Of a stretch of DNA of 64,000 nucleotides, positions 56,738-64,000 are shown one piece after another. Position 1 is the stretch's first letter; each line of letters starts with the position of its first letter. A program made the translations under genes and the position numbers. This DNA is from Calditrichota bacterium (GTDB lineage Bacteria; Calditrichota; Calditrichia; Calditrichales; Calditrichaceae), in assembly GCA_003854985.1 (NCBI GenBank), contig RQOG01000150.1, forward strand, positions 1 to 64,000, given 5' to 3'. The notes beneath the pieces are model-generated. The model had not been told where the DNA came from, did not search any database, and was given only the letters and a program-made list of their open reading frames with translations.

Positions 56738-58075
56738 ATGAAAATTTATAAAAACAATTTTTATAGTATTATCATTACTTCCGCAATATTTTTCGTCTTC
56801 GCGTTAAATCTGTCGGCTGGATTTAACGAAAAATATGAACCTCCCGACGGACGCATTATCCATGGTTTGGGGCAGTATTTTCCTGTCTTATACACCGATG
56901 AAGAAAACTGGCAATATGTATCCGCCTACCAGTCGACATGCAACAGAATTCCTGTAATTTACAGTGCGTATAAAGCAATCGATTCCCTTTTAGATTTATC
57001 AGATAACACTGATTTGAATGACATCATTTCCAATCATGGTTATCCCTATATTTTATTGATCGGTCTTTCCTTATTTGATACTTCTTCTCTGCATCATAAT
57101 TTTAATATTCCCGTTGAAAATATTTTAAATGGCGATTGTGATCCGATGATTATAAAACTTGCCCAGGAAATTAAAGCTATAAAAGGACCGGTGTTACTTC
57201 GGCCGGGTTTCGAATTCGGATCGGGAAATGATGGTGTCCACAGTGATCCGGATATGAGTGCTGCTGAATTCAAGCTGATCTGGCAGCATATTTACGGTTT
57301 GTTTAATCAGCGGGATGTCAGAAATGTAGCCTGGGTGTGGAATACCGTCAATCCGCATTTGTTCAATTATCTGGAATGGTATCCGGGCGATGAATATGTC
57401 GATTGGTGGGGTATCAACCTCTTTACGTCCGGTCAGATTTCCAATTCAGAAGGATTTATCGATAATGCAAAACTTCACTCTAAACCGGTAATCATTTGCG
57501 AATCAAATCCAATCCAAAACAACGGCACCAACAATTCACAAAACTGGACAGACTGGTTTGTTCCCTACTTCAACATAATTAAATCGCATATTAATATAAA
57601 GGCATTCGTCTATATTGATGATCCGTGGGATCGCGGATATTGGGAAAACTGGCCCGACAGCAGAATTTCTATTAACACCATAATTAGCAACAACTATAGA
57701 CTGGAAATGACGGATTCTGTTTATATTCATATGTCTGAATTTCAGGAAAACCCCGAAATTATTGTTGGTATCAGTAATGAAAGCATGAAACAATTAAAAT
57801 CGTCGATTCAGTTGCAAAACTATCCTAATCCATTTAACAATCAGACCAGAATTGCCTACGCGTTATTCAATCGTTGTTTAGTTTCCTGGAAAATTTATTC
57901 AGCCAATGGACAATTATTAATCGATAAAAAACCGGTATTACAATCACCGGGTAATTATTATATCGATTTAAACCTGGAAAATATAACAAACCAAAAGCTC
58001 TCATCGGGGGTATATTATTTTCATTTAATCAATGATCAGCAGACAAATATAATTCGTATGTTATTGATTAAGTAA
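56738..58075 (+). CDS. Secreted GH26-like glycosidase with type IX secretion sorting domain
   Basis: 445 residues from ATG 56738 (GGGGG just upstream; TTG at 56726 is weaker). A signal peptide ends about residue 28 (FALNLSAG). The middle is a (beta/alpha)8 domain of the GH26/mannanase kind: LLRPGFEFGSGNDG with putative acid/base Glu159, WNTVNPHLFNYLEWYPGDEY, and KPVIICESNP with putative nucleophile Glu255. The last ~80 residues, from IQLQNYPNPFNNQTRIAY to the end, are a type A C-terminal sorting domain for type IX secretion. Its 3' end overlaps aroE convergently by 15 nt. Substrate unproven. Confidence 0.82.
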   Translation: MKIYKNNFYSIIITSAIFFVFALNLSAGFNEKYEPPDGRIIHGLGQYFPVLYTDEENWQYVSAYQSTCNRIPVIYSAYKAIDSLLDLSDNTDLNDIISNHGYPYILLIGLSLFDTSSLHHNFNIPVENILNGDCDPMIIKLAQEIKAIKGPVLLRPGFEFGSGNDGVHSDPDMSAAEFKLIWQHIYGLFNQRDVRNVAWVWNTVNPHLFNYLEWYPGDEYVDWWGINLFTSGQISNSEGFIDNAKLHSKPVIICESNPIQNNGTNNSQNWTDWFVPYFNIIKSHINIKAFVYIDDPWDRGYWENWPDSRISINTIISNNYRLEMTDSVYIHMSEFQENPEIIVGISNESMKQLKSSIQLQNYPNPFNNQTRIAYALFNRCLVSWKIYSANGQLLIDKKPVLQSPGNYYIDLNLENITNQKLSSGVYYFHLINDQQTNIIRMLLIK

Positions 58076-58912
58076 CCGGTGATAAATTTCTTCCAAATTT
58101 TTCTGCATGGAAACCGGAAAATCCTGTCCCGTCCATATTATGAAGGCTTGCCGCGCCTGTTCAGTTAGCATAGACCAGCCGTTTATGGTTTTCAAACCAT
58201 GGTTCCTGGCTTTTTTCAGAAAGGCCGTTTCTGCCGGATTATAAATCAAATCATATACGATAGTACCTTGATGTGAATAAGAAACCGGATTAAGAAGAAT
58301 ATGCCGGTTGTCTTTACCCATTCCCACCAATGTTGTTTGAATAATTAAATCATACCGCTCACCATATGCAGCGCTATTGTTAATGTCAAAAGACAATACA
58401 GGATCGAACCCATAGCGATTGATTTCTTCTTTTAGTTTATCGGCCTTTTCAAGCGTACGGTTGACAATAGTAAGTTTCTTTAATCTGGCTTCACTGATTA
58501 AACCGAAGCAAACGGCTCTGGCAGCGCCTCCGGCGCCGATAATAAGCGCTGACCTTATTTGATACAGTTTTTTCCTGACAGGCGCCAAAAAACCAATATA
58601 ATCGGTATTATAACCTTTCCAGTAATTATCTTTTACCTTTAAAACCGTATTAACCGCTCCTATCTGGCGGGCAATCTCTTCGACTTCATTCAAATAAGGA
58701 AAAATTTTCTCTTTATACGGAACGGTGATATTAAAACCCTTTAACTCCGATGATTTTAATTCATTAATCTTAGTTTCGAAATCTTTGGGATCGATTTCCA
58801 ACGATTCGTAATGGGCATTAATCCCCAGGTCTTTAAAGGCAGCGTTATGAATATACGGTGACAATGTGTGACCTAGTGGATAACCTATAATACAATATTT
58901 ATCAGGGCTCAT
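58061..58912 (-). CDS. aroE: Shikimate dehydrogenase
   Basis: 283 residues. AroE reduces 3-dehydroshikimate to shikimate with NADPH. Substrate-site motifs: IGYPLGHTLSPYIHNAAF, GFNITVPYKEKIFPYL with the catalytic Lys, and GAVNTVLK. The nucleotide site is LIIGAGGAARAVCFGL followed by TIVNRTLEKA (NADP-type basic residues). The end GWSMLTEQARQAFIIWTGQD is typical. ATG 58912 lies one base after the aroA stop; TTG 58924 is an alternative that overlaps aroA. Translation is likely coupled to aroA. Confidence 0.96.
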   Translation of the reverse strand: MSPDKYCIIGYPLGHTLSPYIHNAAFKDLGINAHYESLEIDPKDFETKINELKSSELKGFNITVPYKEKIFPYLNEVEEIARQIGAVNTVLKVKDNYWKGYNTDYIGFLAPVRKKLYQIRSALIIGAGGAARAVCFGLISEARLKKLTIVNRTLEKADKLKEEINRYGFDPVLSFDINNSAAYGERYDLIIQTTLVGMGKDNRHILLNPVSYSHQGTIVYDLIYNPAETAFLKKARNHGLKTINGWSMLTEQARQAFIIWTGQDFPVSMQKNLEEIYHRLLNQ

Positions 58913-58913
58913 C

Positions 58914-60179
58914 TTAATCTTCAATTATTCTTTCCAGAATGGACCAGAAACCCGGAAAGGATACATCGGCGCATTGCGGATTATCAGGAATAATTTCATG
59001 CTCCGTGATTAAATTTGCGATGCCAAATGCCATTGCGATTCTATGATCGTCTTTAGTCTCTATTTGTGCTGACTTAGCTATATTTTGCGGTCCTGTAATT
59101 TCAAAGCCATCATCATATTCCGTTATATCCATCCCCATACGTCGAAAATTGCCCGTTATCATACTGATACGATCCGATTCCTTATGCCTTAAATCGCCTG
59201 CGCCATGCAGAATCATGGTACCATCAGACTGACTGGCAAGTATCGATAAAACAGGAATCTCATCAATTATATTTGGAACAATATCCAATGGAATTTCAAT
59301 GTTTTTCAAATTTTGGGCAGTGACCAAAATGTCGCCGAAAGGTTCAGGTTTTGTTTGTTTCTCATTTATTTCAAATTTTGCACCCATTTTTTCCAGTACA
59401 GTTAAAAGGCCGGTTCTTGTGGGATTAAGAGATACATCTTTAATTATGATCTCGGAACCAGGCAACAGCAATGATGCAACTATAAAAAAGGCTGCCGAAG
59501 AAAAATCTCCGGGAATTTTCATCGACAAATCAGGTATTCTAATATCAGGCGAGCTGAATACTGATAAGGTGCCGTCAGAATTATAGTTTTTATTTAGCCC
59601 GATCATTCTTTCCGTATGATCACGGGATATTTTTGATTCTATGACTTCTGTTTCCCCTTCGGCAAATAAGCCGGATAATAAAACGCATGATTTAACCTGG
59701 GCGCTTGCCACAGGCAGTTTATATTTAATCGCCTTTGTCTTTTTTACCTTTTGAAAATGAAGCGGCATTAACCCCTGGTTGGATAATATTTTTGCACCCA
59801 TCAGTTCCAGAGGATCAATCACTCTTTTCATAGGCCGTTTTGAGAGGGATTCATCACCTGTTAATATGGATTCAAACGGAGCATTGCACAAAATTCCGCT
59901 GATTAAGCGGGCCGTAGTTCCTGAATTGCCCGCATAAAGCTCCTTATCGGGTTTTTTCCAATCGTTTAAATGAAAACCCTTTATTTTTATACTATCCTGC
60001 CCTGTTCGCTCCCACTCAATACCCATCTTTTCAAGACAATTCAATGTAGATGTGCAATCCTGGTTATAATTGAAATTTGTAAAGTAAGATTCTTTATCTC
60101 TCAAGGCCGAAAACAATCCTGCTCTGTGCGAAATGGATTTATCTCCGGGAAGCGTTATTTCACCGCGAACTTTTTTCAT
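58914..60179 (-). CDS. aroA: 5-enolpyruvylshikimate-3-phosphate synthase
   Basis: 421 residues. EPSP synthase joins shikimate-3-phosphate and PEP. The N-terminal ITLPGDKSISHRAGLFSAL contains the PEP-binding Lys; other blocks are LYAGNSGTTARLISGI, SKRPMKRVIDPLELMGA, SAQVKSCVLLSGLFAEG, KIPGDFSSAAFFIVASLL, the catalytic Asp-Glu region IIDEIPVLSILASQSDG, and KESDRISMITGNFRRMG plus DDHRIAMAFGIANL. Length is normal. It leads the aroA-aroE pair. Confidence 0.97.
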   Translation of the reverse strand: MKKVRGEITLPGDKSISHRAGLFSALRDKESYFTNFNYNQDCTSTLNCLEKMGIEWERTGQDSIKIKGFHLNDWKKPDKELYAGNSGTTARLISGILCNAPFESILTGDESLSKRPMKRVIDPLELMGAKILSNQGLMPLHFQKVKKTKAIKYKLPVASAQVKSCVLLSGLFAEGETEVIESKISRDHTERMIGLNKNYNSDGTLSVFSSPDIRIPDLSMKIPGDFSSAAFFIVASLLLPGSEIIIKDVSLNPTRTGLLTVLEKMGAKFEINEKQTKPEPFGDILVTAQNLKNIEIPLDIVPNIIDEIPVLSILASQSDGTMILHGAGDLRHKESDRISMITGNFRRMGMDITEYDDGFEITGPQNIAKSAQIETKDDHRIAMAFGIANLITEHEIIPDNPQCADVSFPGFWSILERIIED

Positions 60180-60229
60180 CAGATTTTTTTAGTTTGGTTC
60201 AACAGATCACTAAATATAAAAGAAAACCA

Positions 60230-60269
60230 TATAAATAAAAAGAAAGACTGCTACAAAAAGCAATCTTTC
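60230..60269 (-). terminator. Intrinsic terminator after the PspC operon
   Basis: Read on the - strand, GAAAGATTGCT (60269-60259), a 6-nt loop and AGCAGTCTTTC (60252-60242) pair over 11 bp with one G-U, followed by TTTTTATTTAT. It lies between the LiaF-like membrane gene and aroA. Confidence 0.8.
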
Positions 60270-60297
60270 CTTTACATATATTTAAGTAAGATAATAA

Positions 60298-60810
60298 TTA
60301 ATGACCGTTCTTGGGTTTTGGAAAATACTTATCGGCTAAGAGAGCGATTCCGAATAAAATCAAGACAACTGGCCAATACGTTTCGATGATATATTCCAAT
60401 TTCCATATGGTAATATACCGATAATATGTGATAAGGATCAGACCTCCGAATGTACCGGCAAGTAAACCAAATAACAGATGAAATGCTTTTTGGGGCCTGA
60501 AAATAAAGCTTACTATCAAAGCTGCGCTCAATGCGCAAAAAAGCATTCCTATGCCTATCGCATCGTCCAGGGGAATATAATCCAGTTTAGAGGCAAATAA
60601 CCATAATCCTGTAAATATTAAAAATACGCCCGGAATAATACCGTTATGCCCAGGCTGTATTAATGATTTTCTTAGAAAGATAATGCCTGCCAGCAAGCAA
60701 ATGAAAATAGCTGCATCTATTCTTGCAGGATTATAAATGTTGAATTGGTTTAACAGTAAAATAAAACCTATTATTATCAGAACAATACCTGAAAAACGTG
60801 AGCCGTTCAT
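60298..60810 (-). CDS. Membrane protein, LiaF/DUF5668-like
   Basis: 170 residues, five or six transmembrane helices (FSGIVLIIIGFILLLNQFNI at the start; PGVFLIFTGLWLFASKL; YWPVVLILFGIALLADKYF at the end). The repeated 'GxxLIxxGxxLLxxxF' units resemble the membrane part of LiaF/LiaI-type envelope-stress proteins. AAGGAGG lies just before the ATG, which overlaps the PspC gene's end by 4 nt, so the two act together, probably in monitoring or stabilising the membrane. Confidence 0.75.
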   Translation of the reverse strand: MNGSRFSGIVLIIIGFILLLNQFNIYNPARIDAAIFICLLAGIIFLRKSLIQPGHNGIIPGVFLIFTGLWLFASKLDYIPLDDAIGIGMLFCALSAALIVSFIFRPQKAFHLLFGLLAGTFGGLILITYYRYITIWKLEYIIETYWPVVLILFGIALLADKYFPKPKNGH

Positions 60811-61454
60811 TTTTCCTCCTTTTGCAAAGCTAAAGGTTCCTCAGGAAAAATAATTATCAGTAAGATATAAGCCAGTATTCCCAATCCTGCCGATGCAATT
60901 GTCAGCAGAATAAATGCCAGACGGATAATATTAGCATCAATCTTTAAATAATCTGCCAATCCTCCGCAGACTCCGCTTATTTTTCTATTGGCTCTGGATC
61001 GGAAAATCGATTTTCTTATTTGGGAAGTCTCAGGTTCATCGTTTTTGTTCAGGCTAAAATTAAATACAAGCAAAACGCCAAGCGCTATAAATATCAAAGC
61101 CCATATAATCTGCCAGGGGAGATTCCAGAATTGAAAATGATGCAGAATGCCAGACTGTTTTAACAGTAAAACCGCTCCGATAATAATTAACAGGGCGCCC
61201 CAGAATGTGTTCTTACCGGACGGATTTTCGGTTTTTTGCTTATTAAATATTTCTTCGGGATTTTCAGGAATGATTATAAGCGCCGCTAAATAGATTATTA
61301 TACCGGCGCCTCCAAATAAAGTGATTACAACCCATAAAATCCTGAGAAGCGTTGAATCAATATTAAAATATAAAGCTAATCCGCCGCAAACGCCGCCAAT
61401 TATTCTGTCATTTTTTGAACGATATAATTGTTTTGCAGTGTTTTCGTCTGTCAT
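60807..61454 (-). CDS. PspC-domain membrane protein with two PspC units
   Basis: 215 residues from ATG 61454, six bases after AAGGAG (a TTG at 61460 is weaker). Two PspC domains: first ~8-65 (LYRSKNDRIIGGVCGGLALY, FNIDSTLLRILWVVITLFGG), second ~150-210 (FRSRANRKISGVCGGLADYL, KIDANIIRLAFILLTIASAG). Between them two more helices resemble the next gene's product (WGALLIIIGAVLLLKQSGIL). PspC senses inner-membrane stress in the phage-shock response. Neither pspA nor pspF is present here. Confidence 0.88.
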   Translation of the reverse strand: MTDENTAKQLYRSKNDRIIGGVCGGLALYFNIDSTLLRILWVVITLFGGAGIIIYLAALIIIPENPEEIFNKQKTENPSGKNTFWGALLIIIGAVLLLKQSGILHHFQFWNLPWQIIWALIFIALGVLLVFNFSLNKNDEPETSQIRKSIFRSRANRKISGVCGGLADYLKIDANIIRLAFILLTIASAGLGILAYILLIIIFPEEPLALQKEEK

Positions 61455-61519
61455 TGTCAACTCCTTAATTGACCTATCTGCTTTAACAGACGTTTTTTTT
61501 TAAATTTTTGTTGCAGAGA

Positions 61520-61987
61520 TTATTCAATTGAGAGGATTTTATATTTTAATTTACCTGCCGGTACTTCAATTTCAGTAAGATCACCGACTTTTTTGCCAAG
61601 CAACCCTCTGCCTACAGGAGACGCAATTGAAATTTTATCCTGTCTAATGTCGGCCTCTTCTGCGGAAACAAGGATATATTTATATTCTTTATTATTCTTC
61701 ATGTCTTGTACAAGAACGGTGTTTAATATCGAGACAACATCTTTACTTATTTCTTTTTCATCGATAACCCGGGCTCTTGCCAGGCGGTCTTGAAGTTGTT
61801 GAATTTTTGTTTCTGTTAACGACAACTCTTCCCTGGCTGCATGATATTCCGCGTTTTCTTTAAGATCGCCATGCTCTCTGGCAGCGGCTACTTTCGCAGA
61901 AATGCCAGGCCGGATATTAAATTTCAGGTCGTTTAATTCCTTTTTTAAGCTATCAAATCCTTTTTTTGTAAGATAAACATAATCCAA
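61520..61987 (-). CDS. greA: Transcription elongation factor GreA, TTG start
   Basis: 155 residues. GreA inserts its coiled coil into the RNA polymerase channel and promotes cleavage of backtracked RNA. The N-terminal coiled coil has YLTKKGFDSLKKELNDLK, AREHGDLKENAEYHAARE with the conserved acidic Asp-Glu tip, and QQLQDRLARARVID is nearly so (here KIQQLQDRLARARVI). The C-terminal domain ends ASPVGRGLLGKKVGDLTEIE. The only start in the right place is TTG 61987 with AAGGAG seven bases upstream. Confidence 0.96.
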   Translation of the reverse strand: MDYVYLTKKGFDSLKKELNDLKFNIRPGISAKVAAAREHGDLKENAEYHAAREELSLTETKIQQLQDRLARARVIDEKEISKDVVSILNTVLVQDMKNNKEYKYILVSAEEADIRQDKISIASPVGRGLLGKKVGDLTEIEVPAGKLKYKILSIE

Positions 61988-62058
61988 AACGAATCTCCTT
62001 AGGATTGAGTTGTACTTTTTAACAAACTAAGTTCTTAAGCATAAATATGCAACTATAG

Positions 62059-64000
62059 TTACATTTCTTCGGATATTCCGGATATATTATCTACTCTTTC
62101 CACAGAAAATACACCGGGAATTTTACGCAGTCCGTTAATTACCTTCGTTAAATGCTGAAGGTCGCTGACTTCAATATTCAAATTGCCTTTGGCATACATC
62201 TCTTCTGTTTTAAAACTTACCTGGATAATATTTATATCAAGTTTTGCAACGCTCAGGGTAATATCCTTAAGCAGATTTTTACGATCTTCCCCTAAAATCG
62301 AAAGATATACCTGGAATTTATGTTTTTCTTCCGTATCCCATTCAACCTCAATAATTCTTTCTTTTTCCTCGTAAAGTTTGATCATGTTTTTACAGTCTGT
62401 TCTGTGAATGGTAACACCTTTGCCACGCGAAAGATACCCGATAATCCGATCACCGGGAACGGGCTGGCAGCATTTTGCAAAATGTATCAGCATGTTTTCC
62501 ATGCCGGCTACCCGGATTCCGCTGACGCTTCTGGCCCGTTTTAAAAATTTTACAAAGAAACTATCTCCGGTTTGTTCAGGCTCTTCTTTTTCGGGAAATA
62601 TCTTCTTTGCAAGAGTCTCCACCATAAATTCACCGCGGCCGATGGCAGCTTTGAGGCTCTCTATATTTTTAAACCCGATTTTAGGAATGGTATCTTTAAA
62701 TAACGGATCGTCCTCATTCAGTTTATATTTTTTAAGAAATTTGGCTAATATTTCTCCGCCAATTTGGAGCGTTTGCGTCTGTTGCTCTTCGCGGAGAATT
62801 TTTTTAATCCAGTGTCTGGCTTTACTCGTTTTAACAAACGAAAGCCAGTCCTGACCCGGCTTTTGATTCTGGGAAGTAATAATCTCGACCTGTTGGCCGC
62901 TTTTTAACTCCGTTTTCAAAGAAACAAGTTTTCCGTTTACTTTAGCCGCGATACAATGATTGCCAATATTGGTATGCACGGCATAAGCAAAATCAACAGG
63001 TGTAGCTCCAACTGCCAGCTTAATTAAATCGCCCGCGGGAGTGAAAACGAATACTTCATCCTGATATAAATTGATTTTAAGGTGTTCCATGAAGTCGCCG
63101 GGATCTTCTTCCTGCATTTGCCTTTCGAGTAACTCTTTAACCCAGCCAAGATGTTCTTCAAATTTAGTCGTACCTTTAACGCCTTCTTTGTATTTCCAAT
63201 GGGCGGCAATACCATCTTCAGCCATTTGATGCATTTCCTGAGTACGAATTTGAATTTCCACCATTTTACCTTCAGGGCCGACAACGGTAGTATGTAAGGA
63301 CTGATATCCGTTAATTTTTGGCATGGCAATATAATCTTTAAACCGGTCATAAACGGGCATGTATTTGCTGTGTACAATTCCAAGTGCATAATAACACTCT
63401 TCTAATTTATCAACGATAATACGAATGGCCTGCAGATCGTAGATTTCATCAAAAGGCCTGTTGCGACGCTTCATTTTCTGATAAATGCTGTAATAAGATT
63501 TTGGTCTGCCGGCAATAGTCGCTTTAATGTTATGATTTCTCAGTTCTTCTTCAATTGGTGCTTTTATTAAATTAATATATTTCTCACGCTCTTCTTCCGA
63601 TTCATGCACTTTTTTAACCAGATCGGCATACACATCCAAATCCAGATGTTTTAACGCCAAATCTTCCAACTCTGTTTTTAGCCTGCTGATACCAAGCCGA
63701 TGTGCTAAAGGTGCATAAACATCCCGGGTTTCCAGGGCAATTCTCGGGCGTTTCTTCACCGGCAGATGATTCAGGGTTCTCATATTATGCAGGCGGTCGG
63801 CAAACTTTATAATGATGACGCGTATATCCTGGGCCATCGAAAGCAACATTTTTCTGAAGGTCTCTGCCTGCCGGGCTTCATTGCTTTGAAACTTAAGACT
63901 GCTTATTTTTGTAACCCCGTCCACAAGGTTAGCAATTGTTTCGCCAAATTCTTTTTTTATTTCATCCAGCGTAACACCGGTATCTTCCACAGCATCATGA
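62059..64000 (-). CDS. RelA/SpoT (p)ppGpp synthetase/hydrolase, 5' end outside window
   Basis: 643 residues and more are visible; the frame stays open to the window edge, reading HDAVEDTG just before the first ATG at 63990, which therefore is not the start. From the HD hydrolase domain only the second half is present (HDAVEDT, IKFADRLHNMRTL). Next is the synthetase domain (GRPKSYYSIYQKMKRR, IYDLQAIRIIVD, NGYQSLHTTVVGPEGK), then TGS (VFTPAGDLIKLAVGATPVDF), a zinc/helical part (CCQPVPGDRIIGYLSRGKGV) and a C-terminal ACT domain. The intact HD motif suggests a bifunctional Rel/SpoT. greA is the next gene downstream. Confidence 0.95.
   Translation of the reverse strand, partial: HDAVEDTGVTLDEIKKEFGETIANLVDGVTKISSLKFQSNEARQAETFRKMLLSMAQDIRVIIIKFADRLHNMRTLNHLPVKKRPRIALETRDVYAPLAHRLGISRLKTELEDLALKHLDLDVYADLVKKVHESEEEREKYINLIKAPIEEELRNHNIKATIAGRPKSYYSIYQKMKRRNRPFDEIYDLQAIRIIVDKLEECYYALGIVHSKYMPVYDRFKDYIAMPKINGYQSLHTTVVGPEGKMVEIQIRTQEMHQMAEDGIAAHWKYKEGVKGTTKFEEHLGWVKELLERQMQEEDPGDFMEHLKINLYQDEVFVFTPAGDLIKLAVGATPVDFAYAVHTNIGNHCIAAKVNGKLVSLKTELKSGQQVEIITSQNQKPGQDWLSFVKTSKARHWIKKILREEQQTQTLQIGGEILAKFLKKYKLNEDDPLFKDTIPKIGFKNIESLKAAIGRGEFMVETLAKKIFPEKEEPEQTGDSFFVKFLKRARSVSGIRVAGMENMLIHFAKCCQPVPGDRIIGYLSRGKGVTIHRTDCKNMIKLYEEKERIIEVEWDTEEKHKFQVYLSILGEDRKNLLKDITLSVAKLDINIIQVSFKTEEMYAKGNLNIEVSDLQHLTKVINGLRKIPGVFSVERVDNISGISEEM

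Noticed and set aside
61470-61505. Terminator between greA and the PspC gene
   Set aside because: A small TCTG/CAGA stem has its T tract on the + strand, while both genes are on the - strand; the stem is also too short.

Overview
The window is a contiguous piece of bacterial chromosome, roughly 38-40% GC by eye, densely packed with housekeeping genes. Several features point to the FCB superphylum, possibly a Calditrichota-like lineage. These are the C-terminal 'NYPNPFN' type IX secretion sorting domain on a secreted glycosidase, a GH97 enzyme, PspC and TPR envelope proteins, and AT-rich Shine-Dalgarno-led genes. The phylum assignment is an inference, because no 16S gene is present.

Layout. 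1-9.5 kb: a translation/cell-division run on the + strand: 3' end of thrS, infC (AUC start), rpmI, rplT, terminator, pheS, pheT, a ZapB-like coiled coil, zapA, a 6S RNA, rny, folD and two unknown genes. 9.6-16.1 kb: a DUF58 protein, a secreted GH97 alpha-glucosidase with a VOC-like protein, an orphan PqqD-like protein, an OPT transporter and a MerR regulator. 16.1-21.4 kb: two tRNA-Pro genes (GGG, CGG) flanking a GT2-pcm-DUF368 operon, then leuS. 21.4-29 kb: a visibly more AT-rich stretch with a two-domain polyprenol-kinase-like/DUF92 fusion, an IS481-type insertion sequence beside two perfect palindromes, csrA, engB, trxA, rlpA and a TPR lipoprotein. 29-37.5 kb, all on the - strand: a sirtuin-fold protein that has lost its catalytic residues, tryptophanase, a polytopic membrane protein, a YfgM-like TPR protein, typA, ahcY, and an ECF sigma factor fused to a SAM-methyltransferase domain.

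37.6-43.7 kb: a complete hypABFCDE cluster for [NiFe]-hydrogenase maturation, without hydrogenase structural genes in view. 43.7-52.2 kb, - strand: a tandem-ACT protein with a membrane histidine kinase, a zinc alcohol dehydrogenase, a partner-switching module (two SpoIIE/RsbU-type phosphatases, a STAS antagonist and an RsbW-like kinase) with no sigma factor, and a TIGR02265-like protein. 52.4-58 kb: a double universal stress protein, a selenocysteine tRNA, methylglyoxal synthase, a Lon-like protease and a GH26-like secreted glycosidase. 58-64 kb, - strand: aroE, aroA, envelope-stress membrane proteins (PspC), greA and the C-terminal part of a RelA/SpoT enzyme running off the window.

How the parts fit: hyp genes plus tRNA-Sec suggest an anaerobic or microaerobic hydrogen/formate metabolism with selenoproteins elsewhere in the genome. 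Tryptophanase, GH97 and GH26-like enzymes suggest heterotrophic use of peptides and glycans. The most unusual locus is the sigma factor-methyltransferase fusion directly upstream of adenosylhomocysteinase; it could be a regulator of the methyl cycle that reads SAM or SAH directly.
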